A DNA stretch of 64,000 nt from Rhizobium sp. CCGE 510 (GTDB lineage Bacteria; Pseudomonadota; Alphaproteobacteria; Rhizobiales; Rhizobiaceae), in contig NZ_AEYF01000040.1 in assembly GCF_000292525.1 (NCBI RefSeq), positions 186,001 to 250,000 of the forward strand, read 5' to 3'. Numbering within the stretch: the stretch's first letter is position 1; each line of letters starts with the position of its first letter. A model generated the notes under the pieces. It ran no database searches and was not told where the DNA came from. It saw only the letters and a list, made by a program, of their open reading frames with translations. Shown here in pieces: positions 24,182-32,550 of this stretch. Position numbers and translations under genes: made by a program.

Positions 24182-24718
24182 TCAAGGCCGCCTGGAAAGA
24201 CTGACATCGTCAGCATGGCTTAGCCGCAGATTATTGCGGTCGCGCAGCCATTCCATCGGCGTCCTTATTCGACGCTGGTCGAGCTTAAGATACGGCATGC
24301 AAAGTTCCGAGAAGGTTAGCGGCCATGTCTCAAAGATCTTTTCCAAATCGATTATACGTTCGATATTTTCCTCGCGAGCAACGCCATCGGAAGGGAGCTT
24401 CTCCAATTTGCCCTTCAAGGCTGACAAGTCCAAGATCGTTGCCTTCAATGAGTTAATCGCGTTGGAAATTTCCTCACCAAATAGGAACCTGGATTCTGCA
24501 TATGCATGTGCCAAGCGTTGCCCGGCATGAAAGCCCGTAAGGTTCCCGTCGTTGGTCCAGAAGTAGACGATGATATTATGGACCTCGTCGTATACCTTCC
24601 GGCGCCGTTCAAAAAGATCGAGGACTACCTTCTGATGCGCCGTGCGCCATTGTAGGAAGGCAATCATCAAGGCAATTATTGCGATAGTGGGAGTGAGGAG
24701 AGCCGCAAGGGTCTGCAT
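24182..24718 (-). CDS. Unknown membrane-anchored protein
   Basis: 178 residues with one N-terminal helix (LAALLTPTIAIIALMIAFLQ), then a helical cytoplasmic part opening WRTAHQKVVLDLFERRRKVY. The Q-W-R...K..L.LF.RR..VY layout is common in uncharacterised proteins of mobile regions. Base composition is lower in GC than the core genes. Its stop codon is in frame with, and directly before, the brnT remnant, so an insertion or deletion junction probably lies near 24170-24185. The last residues (HADDVSLSRRP) may be junction-derived. Confidence 0.6.
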   Translation of the reverse strand: MQTLAALLTPTIAIIALMIAFLQWRTAHQKVVLDLFERRRKVYDEVHNIIVYFWTNDGNLTGFHAGQRLAHAYAESRFLFGEEISNAINSLKATILDLSALKGKLEKLPSDGVAREENIERIIDLEKIFETWPLTFSELCMPYLKLDQRRIRTPMEWLRDRNNLRLSHADDVSLSRRP

Positions 24719-24890
24719 TACTTTCGTTCCCTAATCTGGCGCCGTAAGAAGGTGGGCGATCCGATGTCAACTTATGTTGCATGCGTGGATTCGCCGCTGC
24801 CCTATTGAAATCGCCGGAAATCAACGGAAGTAGTTGCGACACGAATCGACATGAAACGACGGCTTGCGGGCCATAAGTAATTGAAATCAA

Positions 24891-24967
24891 TGGTGATCCC
24901 GACGCGATTCGAACGCGTGACCCCCAGATTAGGAATCTGGTGCTCTATCCTGCTGAGCTACGGGACC
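24891..24967 (-). tRNA. tRNA-Arg (anticodon CCT)
   Basis: 77 bases with the CCA end encoded. The acceptor stem GGTCCCG pairs with CGGGATC (one G-T wobble). The D arm is AGCTCAGCAGGATAGAGC. The anticodon stem CCAGA/TCTGG encloses TTCCTAA, giving anticodon CCT (codon AGG). The T arm is ACGCG-TTCGAAT-CGCGT. Its 3' end faces the low-GC accessory pocket at 22.0-24.9 kb, the usual side for integration of islands into tRNA genes. Confidence 0.97.
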
Positions 24968-25020
24968 ACTGGATGCCATGCATACAAAAGGCTTGGCGCG
25001 AAGCCAAGCCTTAATTGTCG

Positions 25021-26184
25021 TCAGACGCCGAGGCGTTGTTCGGCGAGGCGGACCCAGTAGGAGATGCCGTGGGCGATGGCTTCGTCGTTGAAGTCGTAGG
25101 CCGGGTTGTGCAGGCCGGCGCTGTCGCCGTTGCCGATGAAGATGAAGGCGCCGGGGCGGGCGTTCAGCATGTAGGAGAAATCCTCGCCGCCCATCATCGG
25201 GTCGATCTCGGCGTTGACGTTGCCCGCGCCGGCAATGGCGCTGGCGGTGGCGACCGCATGCTCGGTCTCGTCGGGATGGTTGACGGTGACGGGGTAGTTG
25301 CGGTGGAAGCTGATCTCGGCCTCGGCGCCGTGGGCTGCGGCCACGCCCTCGACGATCTGCCGGAACCGCATCTCGGCCAGCGTGCGCACCTCGGCGTCCA
25401 GGGTGCGCACCGTGCCGGCGAAGGTCGCGTCGTTCGGAATGACGTTATGGGCGAAACCGGCATTGAACTTGGTCACCGAGACGACGACCGAGCTGATCGG
25501 ATCGGCGGCGCGCGAGGCGATCATCTGCAGGTTGGCGACGATCTGGGCGCTAATGGCGATCGGGTCGATCGTCCGGTGCGGCTGGGCGGCGTGGCCGCCG
25601 CGGCCTTTGATGGTGACGGTGAATTCGTCGGTCGCCGCCATGATCGCGCCCTTGCGGGTGGCGAACTGGCCCACAGGCAGGCCCGGCAGATTGTGCATGC
25701 CGTAGACCTCTTCGATGCCGAAGCGCTCCATCATGCCGTCCTTGACCATCAGGTTGCCGCCGCCGCCGCCTTCTTCGGCGGGCTGGAAGATCACGGCGAT
25801 ATTGCCGTTGAAGTTGCGGGTCTCGGCGAGGTATTTCGCGGCGCCGAGCAGCATGGCGGTGTGGCCGTCATGGCCGCAGGCATGCATCTTGCCCGGTGTC
25901 TTCGAAGCCCAGGGTTTGCCGGATATCTCTGTCAGCGGCAGGGCGTCCATATCGGCGCGCAGGCCGACAGTGCGGCGGCCTTCGCCCTTGCCTTTGATCA
26001 GGCCGACGACGCCGGTGCGGCCGATGCCGGTGACGATCTCGTCGACGCCGAATTCCTTGAGTTTTTCGGCGACGAAGGCGGCGGTGTTCTCAACCGCGAA
26101 AAGCAGTTCGGGCCGGGCGTGGATGTGGCGGCGCCATTCGGCGACTTCGTCCTGCAATTCCGCGGCTCTGTTCAAAATCGGCAT
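25021..26184 (-). CDS. M20 family amidohydrolase (hippurate/N-acyl amino acid hydrolase type)
   Basis: A 387-residue peptidase M20D protein. Metal-site motifs are MHACGHDGHTAMLLG (about residues 96-110), QPAEEGGGGG (Glu-Glu), MHNLPG and the C-terminal GGEDFSYML. A dimerisation domain follows the GRGGHAAQPH motif. Such enzymes hydrolyse N-acyl amino acids, hippurate or auxin conjugates in the cytoplasm; the exact substrate cannot be read. The ATG at 26184 has AGGA upstream. It is a single gene next to tRNA-Arg. Confidence 0.9.
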   Translation of the reverse strand: MPILNRAAELQDEVAEWRRHIHARPELLFAVENTAAFVAEKLKEFGVDEIVTGIGRTGVVGLIKGKGEGRRTVGLRADMDALPLTEISGKPWASKTPGKMHACGHDGHTAMLLGAAKYLAETRNFNGNIAVIFQPAEEGGGGGNLMVKDGMMERFGIEEVYGMHNLPGLPVGQFATRKGAIMAATDEFTVTIKGRGGHAAQPHRTIDPIAISAQIVANLQMIASRAADPISSVVVSVTKFNAGFAHNVIPNDATFAGTVRTLDAEVRTLAEMRFRQIVEGVAAAHGAEAEISFHRNYPVTVNHPDETEHAVATASAIAGAGNVNAEIDPMMGGEDFSYMLNARPGAFIFIGNGDSAGLHNPAYDFNDEAIAHGISYWVRLAEQRLGV

Positions 26185-26367
26185 ATTCGCGTTCCTGTTA
26201 TGAAATCCCGACAATCTTTCATCGCATCACAAGGGTGTGAGCCCCGGCGTATGAGGCGGCGGTGGGAGCTGTGGAAATTACTTAGTCAATGACCTTTGCC
26301 ATGTCATAGCCATATAGGATAAATAGGTGAAGGTTTCGAGATTTTCCGAATATCCAAAGGACGAACC

Positions 26368-27501
26368 GTGTCGACGAGCCACTTCCGTTTGTTTGCCGCT
26401 TTGCGGCCGTTGAGTTTCGTGGTCGCCGCGACTGCCGGTTTTATCGCCTCCATTCCGCTCGCTCAGGCCAATCCGCATATTCTCGTCGATGTGCAGACCG
26501 GCCGCGTGCTCGAGCATGAAGAAGCCTTCCGCAAATGGTATCCGGCCTCGCTGACCAAGCTGATGACCGTCTATACCGTGTTCGACGCGATCCGCGCCGG
26601 CCAGATCAGCCTCGATACGCCTGTCGTCATGAGCAAGCGCGCCGCCGCGCAGCCGGCCGCCAAGATGTATTTCAAGCCGGGCCAGAAGCTGACGCTCGAC
26701 AGCGCGCTGAAGATCCTGATGGTGAAATCGGCCAACGACATTGCTGTCGCGGTCGCCGAAGCGGTCGGCGGCACCCAGGAAGCCTTCGTGACGCGGATGA
26801 ACGGTGAGGCGCTGAAGCTCGGCATGACGGATTCGCATTTCGTCAATCCGAATGGCCTGCCCGGCAAAGGACAATATACGACGGCGCGCGATCTTGCGGT
26901 GCTGACCGTGGCGCTGCGCCGCGATTTTCCGCAATATGCCAGCTATTTCGCGCTTGAGGGTTTCACCAACGGCCAGCAGAACGTGCCGAGCCTCAACATG
27001 CTGATCGGCCGCTTCGCCGGCGCCGATGGCATGAAGACCGGGTTCATCTGCGCCTCGGGCTTCAACCAGATCGGTTCGGCGACGCGCAACGGCCATACGC
27101 TCGTCTCGGTGGTGCTCGGCACCGACAGTCTTGCTGCGCGCGCCGATGCGACGGCGAACCTTTTGCAGAAGGGTTTCACCTCGCCGTTTCCCGGCAATGA
27201 CACGCTGGGTTCGCTGAAGCCTTACGGGCAGGGACAGGACCAGGTTACCGACATCACCGCCGATATCTGCAGCGCCAAAGGCGCCAAGATACGCAGCGAA
27301 ACGCGCGACGAGGTCGGCCGCATGAAGGTGCAGTCGCCCTATATCCTGGAAATGGATCACGATCCGCGCTTCGTCTTTGCCGGCCTCATTCCCGGTCAGG
27401 ACCCGCAGCCGGCGGCACAGCCGGAAAAGGTGGCGACCGGCGATACGGCGGGAGGCATCGCCAACGTGCCGGTGCCGATGCCGCGCCCGACATCCTTCTA
27501 A
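26368..27501 (+). CDS. D-alanyl-D-alanine carboxypeptidase (penicillin-binding protein 5/6 type)
   Basis: 377 residues with a Sec signal (about residues 14-34, cleavage after AQA). The active-site triad of S11 peptidases is complete: SLTKLM (SxxK), SAN in VKSANDIAVAVAE, and KTG in MKTGFICASGFN. It trims pentapeptide side chains of peptidoglycan in the periplasm. The C terminus is Pro-rich (VPMPRPTSF) and lacks an obvious amphipathic anchor. A GTG start is used, with AAGGA upstream. The CobW-type gene follows after 24 bp. Confidence 0.93.
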   Translation: MSTSHFRLFAALRPLSFVVAATAGFIASIPLAQANPHILVDVQTGRVLEHEEAFRKWYPASLTKLMTVYTVFDAIRAGQISLDTPVVMSKRAAAQPAAKMYFKPGQKLTLDSALKILMVKSANDIAVAVAEAVGGTQEAFVTRMNGEALKLGMTDSHFVNPNGLPGKGQYTTARDLAVLTVALRRDFPQYASYFALEGFTNGQQNVPSLNMLIGRFAGADGMKTGFICASGFNQIGSATRNGHTLVSVVLGTDSLAARADATANLLQKGFTSPFPGNDTLGSLKPYGQGQDQVTDITADICSAKGAKIRSETRDEVGRMKVQSPYILEMDHDPRFVFAGLIPGQDPQPAAQPEKVATGDTAGGIANVPVPMPRPTSF

Positions 27502-27525
27502 GACAGGTTTTCAAGGTAAAACGAC

Positions 27526-28716
27526 ATGAGCGCGCTCAACGATAGGATTCCGGTCACCATCCTGACCGGCTTTCTCGGCGCCGGCAAATCGACGCTGCTC
27601 AACCGCATCCTCAAAGATCCGGTGATGAAGGATGCCGCCGTCATCATCAATGAATTCGGCGATGTCGGCATCGATCATCTGCTGGTCGAAAGTTCCGGCG
27701 ATTCGATCATCGAACTCTCAGACGGCTGCCTCTGCTGTACGGTGCGCGGCGAGCTTGTCGATACGCTGGCAAACCTGATGGACGCCGTGCAGACGGGCCG
27801 GGTCAAGCCGGTCAAGCGTGTCGTCATCGAGACGACGGGCCTTGCCGATCCTGCCCCGGTCATGCAGGCGATCATGGGCAATCCCGTCATTGCCACGAAT
27901 TTCGAACTCGACGGCGTCGTCACCGTCGTCGATGCGGTGAACGGGCTGCAGACGCTCGACAATCACGAAGAAGCGCGCAAGCAGGCGGCGGTGGCCGACC
28001 GGCTGATCGTCTCGAAAAAGGCGATGGCCGGCGGGACAGCTGGAGCGGATGCTCTGGAAAAGCGCCTGCGGGCGCTCAATCCGCGCGCTGCGATGATGGA
28101 TGCCGACGGCACCGAGGCAGGCAGTGCCGCAGTGCTCGTCAACGGGATCTACGATCCGGCGACGAAGATCGCCGATGTCGGCCGCTGGCTGCAGGACGAG
28201 GATGCGCACGGGGCGCACCACAATCACGACGACGATCATCATGATGGCGATCACCATGGCCACCACCATCATGATCATCACCACCATGATCATGATGACG
28301 ATAATGCGCATCAGGATCCGCATGACGTCAACCGTCACGATGCCTCGATCCGCTCCTTCTCGATCATCGAGGAGAAGCCGATCGATCCGATGGCGCTCGA
28401 CATGTTCATCGATCTGCTGCGCTCGGCCCATGGCGAGAAGCTGCTCAGGATGAAGGCGATCGTTTCGGTCTCCGACCGGCCGGACCGGCCGCTGGTGCTG
28501 CATGGCGTGCAAAGCATCTTCCATCCACCGGTGCGGCTTGCCGCCTGGCCGGATCCGAAAGATCGGCGCACACGCATGGTGCTGATCACCAGGGACCTGC
28601 CGGAGGCCTTCGTGAAGGATCTGTTCGACGCCTTCCTCGGCAAGCCGCGCATCGACATGCCGGATCGCGCGGCGCTGTCCGACAATCCGCTTGCCATTCC
28701 GGGCATGCGAATCTAG
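27526..28716 (+). CDS. CobW/COG0523 family GTPase with a His/Asp-rich metal-binding loop
   Basis: 396 residues. The G domain has Walker A GFLGAGKST, the metal-binding GCLCCTVRGE (CxCC) and an ETTGLADPAP stretch. A loop near residues 226-268 is extremely rich in His and Asp (runs such as HHHHDHHHHDHDDD). The C-terminal CobW_C domain follows (IRSFSIIEEKP...RMKAI). These GTPases deliver metals, usually Zn or Co, to target proteins. The His-rich loop suggests Zn/Ni/Co loading. No Zur box was recognised upstream, and no cob gene is adjacent, so a zinc chaperone role (ZNG1-like) is as likely as cobalamin synthesis. Confidence 0.9.
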   Translation: MSALNDRIPVTILTGFLGAGKSTLLNRILKDPVMKDAAVIINEFGDVGIDHLLVESSGDSIIELSDGCLCCTVRGELVDTLANLMDAVQTGRVKPVKRVVIETTGLADPAPVMQAIMGNPVIATNFELDGVVTVVDAVNGLQTLDNHEEARKQAAVADRLIVSKKAMAGGTAGADALEKRLRALNPRAAMMDADGTEAGSAAVLVNGIYDPATKIADVGRWLQDEDAHGAHHNHDDDHHDGDHHGHHHHDHHHHDHDDDNAHQDPHDVNRHDASIRSFSIIEEKPIDPMALDMFIDLLRSAHGEKLLRMKAIVSVSDRPDRPLVLHGVQSIFHPPVRLAAWPDPKDRRTRMVLITRDLPEAFVKDLFDAFLGKPRIDMPDRAALSDNPLAIPGMRI

Positions 28717-28756
28717 CCAGAAGCTTACTTATAATCAGGAGCAATAGATTCAGACA

Positions 28757-29705
28757 TCAAAGTCCTCCCGAAAGCAAAATCACGCTAAGCAAGGTTTCTC
28801 GATATTTCTCACCCCGGCTGGCTCTAAGGTCTTTGTAAGCGCTAAAGCGTGCAAACCGGTCAGCTCTTGCTCTCGTCTCATCGGTGATAGAAGATATCGC
28901 ACCGTTGACGGATGCCCTGAGAGAGTTCGGCGACCAAGGAGCGTATAACACAGTAGAACAAAAGGTTTTTTGTCCTATTTTTTCTGAAACTTCCTGATGA
29001 TTGTACGTGAATTCAAGGCCATCGAATATGACGCTAAACGAAGGAATGTCTTCAATTGGCGGAGCGCGGAACTTGACGGCAAAATTGTTGTCGGAGGCAA
29101 AATCATATCGGTCTCGCCAACCTTCTTTGAAGAAGCCATCTATACCTTCCACTTGCCGCTCCGCGGATTCAACGTCCCACGCAACTTGCGTCGTCAAACT
29201 GAGAAAAGACGCAATTTGCCGATTCGGATTGTTCCATCTCTCAACGATCTCAATGGGAGCGGCCGCTTGCAGCGGAAAATTTCGGCATGCCATGCGGTGA
29301 TAATCGGGCAGCATCTTCCGCAAAATGCGCGACAACATCTGGCAATCGGCCAGGGTGATTGCGGCGTCTGCGCTGTGATGGAAACAGCTTACATTGATCG
29401 CTTCGACAGTATAGCGAAAGCGCATGTCCCCCGGGGCGCCGGAAATGCTGCGCCACAGCGCAGACGATCGTGCGTCCTTCAATTTCGAAACTCCATAATC
29501 TCAGCTCGATCAGTGACAACCCGTTGAACAGGCCATACTCTTGGTCTTGGACCTTCAGATTGAAGGTTCCGTAGCCCTGCACACCGTCATTGGTTCCCTT
29601 GAATAGAAAAGCGCGACCATTCAACTTAAAAATATTCTGGTAGAAATCTTGGTTTGGCGGGACGAGTTCGGAGTAATCCTTGCGAAATGAGGCGGCGGCG
29701 TTCAT
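28757..29705 (-). pseudogene. Unknown gene interrupted by a +1 frameshift at a C5/G5 run
   Basis: Two overlapping frames form one protein. The first starts at ATG 29705 (AAGGA upstream), MNAAASFRKDYSELVPPN..., and runs well to AVAQHFRRPG. The second continues DMRFRYTVEAINVSCFHHSA and ends ...ETLLSVILLSGGL at 28757. They join if one base is removed from the run CCCCC at 29428-29432 (GGGGG on the coding strand). The restored product would be about 315 residues, with no signal peptide or recognised domain. GC is lower than the neighbours. It is either a pseudogene, a phase-variable gene or a sequencing error. Confidence 0.65.
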
Positions 29706-29796
29706 CGTTTTTTGTCCTTCAAGATCGATGCCGATCAGCAAAGAGGATCTGTGGGTCTGCGTCCTTGGTGAGCAACGCCAAAGCAAGCCGTGCCAG

Positions 29797-30021
29797 TTAG
29801 CCCTTTTTAATCAGGAAGCGGTGGCCGGTTTCGGTCTTTTCGGTCTCGACCAGTTCGTGGCCGTCCTCATTGCAGAAATGCGGCATGTCGATCACCGCCA
29901 GCGGATCGCTGGTGTCGACGCGAATGAGCGTGCCGCTTGCCATGGCGGCAAGCTTCTTGCGTGTCTTGATCACGGGGAAGGGGCATTTCAGGCCGCGAAG
30001 ATCGTAGAGAACGGGGTTCAA
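29797..30021 (-). CDS. TusA/SirA-like sulfur-carrier family protein
   Basis: 74 residues with the family signature DLRGLKCPFPVIKTRKKL, whose Cys in the CPxP motif carries persulfide sulfur in TusA proteins. The rest (VDTSDPLAVIDMPHFCNEDG, TGHRFLIKKG) matches the alpha/beta TusA fold. Possible roles are tRNA thiolation or sulfur relay; which one is not readable. It follows the L,D-transpeptidase gene with 5 bp between them, so it is probably cotranscribed. Confidence 0.88.
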   Translation of the reverse strand: MNPVLYDLRGLKCPFPVIKTRKKLAAMASGTLIRVDTSDPLAVIDMPHFCNEDGHELVETEKTETGHRFLIKKG

Positions 30022-30026
30022 GCCGT

Positions 30027-31271
30027 TCAGTTCCGCGCCCAGAATTTCCAGAACGGCTTCTTTGCCGCGACTTCCGCGGTTTCCTGCGGTTCGGGTGCCG
30101 TATAGGCCAGCGGGTTCGGCATCGGCACCGGCACCACTGCGGGGGTCGCGACGGCCGCGGGGGTCGCGGCAGCGACTGCCATTGGCTGCGGCTGGGCAGC
30201 GGCGAGAGGCGTGGCACCCGGCGCTGATTTGGCGGCGATGCCTTGGGCGGTGCGCTTGGCCATCATGTCTTCGAGTTCGGCAACCTTGACCATGCGGCCG
30301 GCTTCCAGCGAGGTGCCGGTCGGCGCATAAGCGAGTTCGCGGCCCTTGCGGGTCTTGGCGACCACGGCCTTGCGCTCGGCTTCGGAGGGGTCGTACCAGG
30401 CCATGCCGTCGAATTTGCCCATCGCCTTGGCATAGTCGGCATCATAGGTCTTGCCGTAGGCGGAAAGCGCTGCCGTCAGCGCCGGCGGCGTCGACATGGC
30501 AGGGCATTTGCCAGCGGCATTGAAGGCGCCGCCATCTGTTGCCTGCTGGTTGAAGACGTATTTCTTCTCGCAGACGTTCACCTCGGGCGGGCGCTTCGTC
30601 ACTTCGAAATTGTCATAGCCGACCTTCAGCATCTTCCAGAAGTCGTAACTCGAGTCGAGGCGATGCTTGACCATGTTTTCCGCCGTCATGCGGAAGGGGA
30701 AGGCCTGCAGCTGCACGGTCGACTGGCCGCCCTTGAAGGCGTCGCGGGCAAAAGCGTAGATTTCAAGCACCTGCTGGTCGGTCATCGAATAGCAGCCGGA
30801 GGACGAGCAGGCGCCATGGATCATCAGATCGGAGCCGCTGCGGCCGTTGGCCGCGTCGTAGCGGTTCGGGAAGCCGGTGTTGATCGCCAGATAATATTTG
30901 GAATTGGGGTTCAGGTTGGCGCGTGTCAGGTCGTAGAAACCTTCCGGCGCCTGCCGGTCGCCGGTCTTCACCTTCGGGCCGAGACGGCCGGACCAGGCGC
31001 AGATCTTGTAGTCGGCGATCTTGTCGAAACGGTTGTCGGTCTTCGCCTTCCAGATCTCCATGGCACCTTCTTCCTTGAAGATGCGGATCATGATCGGCGA
31101 ATTGCGGTCCATGCCCTTGGCGGACATGGCGGTGAGGATATGGGCGGGAAGCGGCTGTTCGACCTTGTTCTTGACCTTGGAGAGATCGACCTGCGCGGTA
31201 TCCAACGCGTCATTGCAGCCGGTCAGAGCCAGCGCCATGAGGGAAACATAGGCAAAATGACGTATGCGCAT
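30027..31271 (-). CDS. L,D-transpeptidase (YkuD/YafK type) lipoprotein
   Basis: 414 residues. It begins MRIRHFAYVSLMALALTGC, a lipoprotein signal with the lipobox L-T-G-C. The catalytic domain near residues 60-200 ends in MIHGACSSSGCYSMTD, the HxG...SxGCY motif with the nucleophilic Cys. The C terminus is a long Ala/Pro linker (AAATPAAVATPAVVPVPMPN) and an aromatic/basic tail (KKPFWKFWARN). L,D-transpeptidases cross-link peptidoglycan or attach proteins to it in the periplasm. The start at 31271 is chosen by the lipoprotein signal. Confidence 0.9.
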   Translation of the reverse strand: MRIRHFAYVSLMALALTGCNDALDTAQVDLSKVKNKVEQPLPAHILTAMSAKGMDRNSPIMIRIFKEEGAMEIWKAKTDNRFDKIADYKICAWSGRLGPKVKTGDRQAPEGFYDLTRANLNPNSKYYLAINTGFPNRYDAANGRSGSDLMIHGACSSSGCYSMTDQQVLEIYAFARDAFKGGQSTVQLQAFPFRMTAENMVKHRLDSSYDFWKMLKVGYDNFEVTKRPPEVNVCEKKYVFNQQATDGGAFNAAGKCPAMSTPPALTAALSAYGKTYDADYAKAMGKFDGMAWYDPSEAERKAVVAKTRKGRELAYAPTGTSLEAGRMVKVAELEDMMAKRTAQGIAAKSAPGATPLAAAQPQPMAVAAATPAAVATPAVVPVPMPNPLAYTAPEPQETAEVAAKKPFWKFWARN

Positions 31272-31469
31272 CCAAACTAGCCCATAAAGATAAAGCGACC
31301 CGGTCCGCCTATGGAGTTCGGGCATCAGACGGAATCATAGGCGGCTTATACTTTATAAATCCTTACCAGCCTATGACTTGCCCTGAACATCCCCGCAAGC
31401 GCGAATGCTACAGATAATATCAATGTGGCCAAGATTTGGCCCCAATCGGTGAAAGCCGAACTTGTCTCG

Positions 31470-31536
31470 GAGATGATGCCGAAAAGTCTCAGCGATTTTC
31501 GGCTAGGCCGACTGGGCCTAAAATCATTCTGTCCTA
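31470..31536. repeat. RIME-like element, internally deleted copy (R2)
   Basis: The inner arms of the first hairpin (CCGAAAA...TTTTCGG, 31490-31502) run straight into the inner arms of the second (TAGGCC-GACTG-GGCCTA), ending in ATTCTGTCCTA. Compared with the copy at 7484-7597, about 45 bp between the two hairpins is missing. The edge supplies the accA stop codon (CTA at 31534-31536). Confidence 0.75.
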
Positions 31537-32487
31537 CAGATTGCGGCCGATATTGAGGAATTTCTGGCGTCGCTCGTTGCGCAGTTGCTCGCCGGAACGC
31601 GACGCCATTTCGCCGAGCGCATTGGCGATCATGTCGCCGGTCGCGGCGATGACGCTGTCGGGATCGCGATGGGCGCCGCCAAGCGGCTCGGAAATGATGC
31701 CGTCGATGACGCCGAGCGATTTCAGGTCCTCGGCAGTGATTTTCATATTGGTCGCCGCTTCCCGGGCGCGGGTCGAATCGCGCCAGAGGATGGAGGCGGC
31801 CCCTTCCGGCGAGATGACGCTGTAGATCGAATGCTCGAGCATATAGACCTTGTTGCCGGTGGCGATGGCGATGGCGCCGCCCGAGCCGCCTTCGCCGATG
31901 ACGATCGACACGAGGGGAACCTTGACGCCGAGACATTTTTCCGTCGAGCGGGCGATCGCCTCGGCCTGGCCGCGCTCTTCGGCGCCGACGCCGGGATAGG
32001 CGCCTGCCGTATCCACCAGCGAAATCACCGGAAGGCCGAAACGATCGGCCATCTCGAGGATGCGGATTGCCTTGCGGTAGCCTTCCGGCCGCGGGCTGCC
32101 GAAATTGTGCTTCAGGCGGCTCTTGGTGTCGTTGCCCTTTTCCTGGCCGATGACGGCGACCGGCTGGCCCCGAAAGCGGGCAAGGCCCGCCTGGATCGCG
32201 GCGTCCTCGGAAAATTTGCGGTCGCCGGCGAGCGGGGTGAACTCCTGGAACAGGGTCTTGGAGTAGTCGACGAAATGCGGGCGCTGCGGATGGCGGGCGA
32301 CCTGGGTCTTCTGCCAGGGATTGAGCTTGGAATAGATTTCGAGGATCGCCTCACGGACGCGAATCTCCAGCCTGCCGATCTCATCGGTGGTGTCGATGCT
32401 CTCGTCTTCCGTGGCGAGCTTCTTCAGCTCGATGATCTTGCCTTCGAGGTCGGAGATCGGCTTTTCGAAGTCGAGATAATTGTGCAT
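31534..32487 (-). CDS. accA: Acetyl-CoA carboxylase carboxyltransferase, alpha subunit
   Basis: 317 residues, the usual length. N-terminal helices (YLDFEKPISDLEGKIIELKK) are followed by the crotonase-like carboxyltransferase fold: FGSPRPEGYRKAIRIL, DTAGAYPGVGAEERGQAEAI, IGEGGSGGAIAI and SVISPEGAASILWRD. With AccD it transfers carboxyl from biotin to acetyl-CoA for fatty-acid synthesis. It lies 63 bp downstream of xerD on the same strand, a common rhizobial order. The TAG stop sits in the edge of a RIME element. Confidence 0.97.
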   Translation of the reverse strand: MHNYLDFEKPISDLEGKIIELKKLATEDESIDTTDEIGRLEIRVREAILEIYSKLNPWQKTQVARHPQRPHFVDYSKTLFQEFTPLAGDRKFSEDAAIQAGLARFRGQPVAVIGQEKGNDTKSRLKHNFGSPRPEGYRKAIRILEMADRFGLPVISLVDTAGAYPGVGAEERGQAEAIARSTEKCLGVKVPLVSIVIGEGGSGGAIAIATGNKVYMLEHSIYSVISPEGAASILWRDSTRAREAATNMKITAEDLKSLGVIDGIISEPLGGAHRDPDSVIAATGDMIANALGEMASRSGEQLRNERRQKFLNIGRNL

Positions 32488-32550
32488 GAGGTGCGTTTCC
32501 GTTCCTTGTGCCCGGGGCGTTTTTCCTGGCTCCGCCCCTTGTCGCCGGTC

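Noticed and set aside
24891..24967. Complete prophage or integrative element at tRNA-Arg
   Set aside because: No integrase, no phage genes and no detectable direct repeat of the tRNA end; only a possible decayed pocket is reported.
31346..31480. Short frame ending ...FALAGMFRASHRLVRIYKV as a small membrane gene
   Set aside because: A plausible membrane helix, but no ATG/GTG start with a ribosome binding site. It may be a remnant truncated by the adjacent RIME element, so no feature is claimed.
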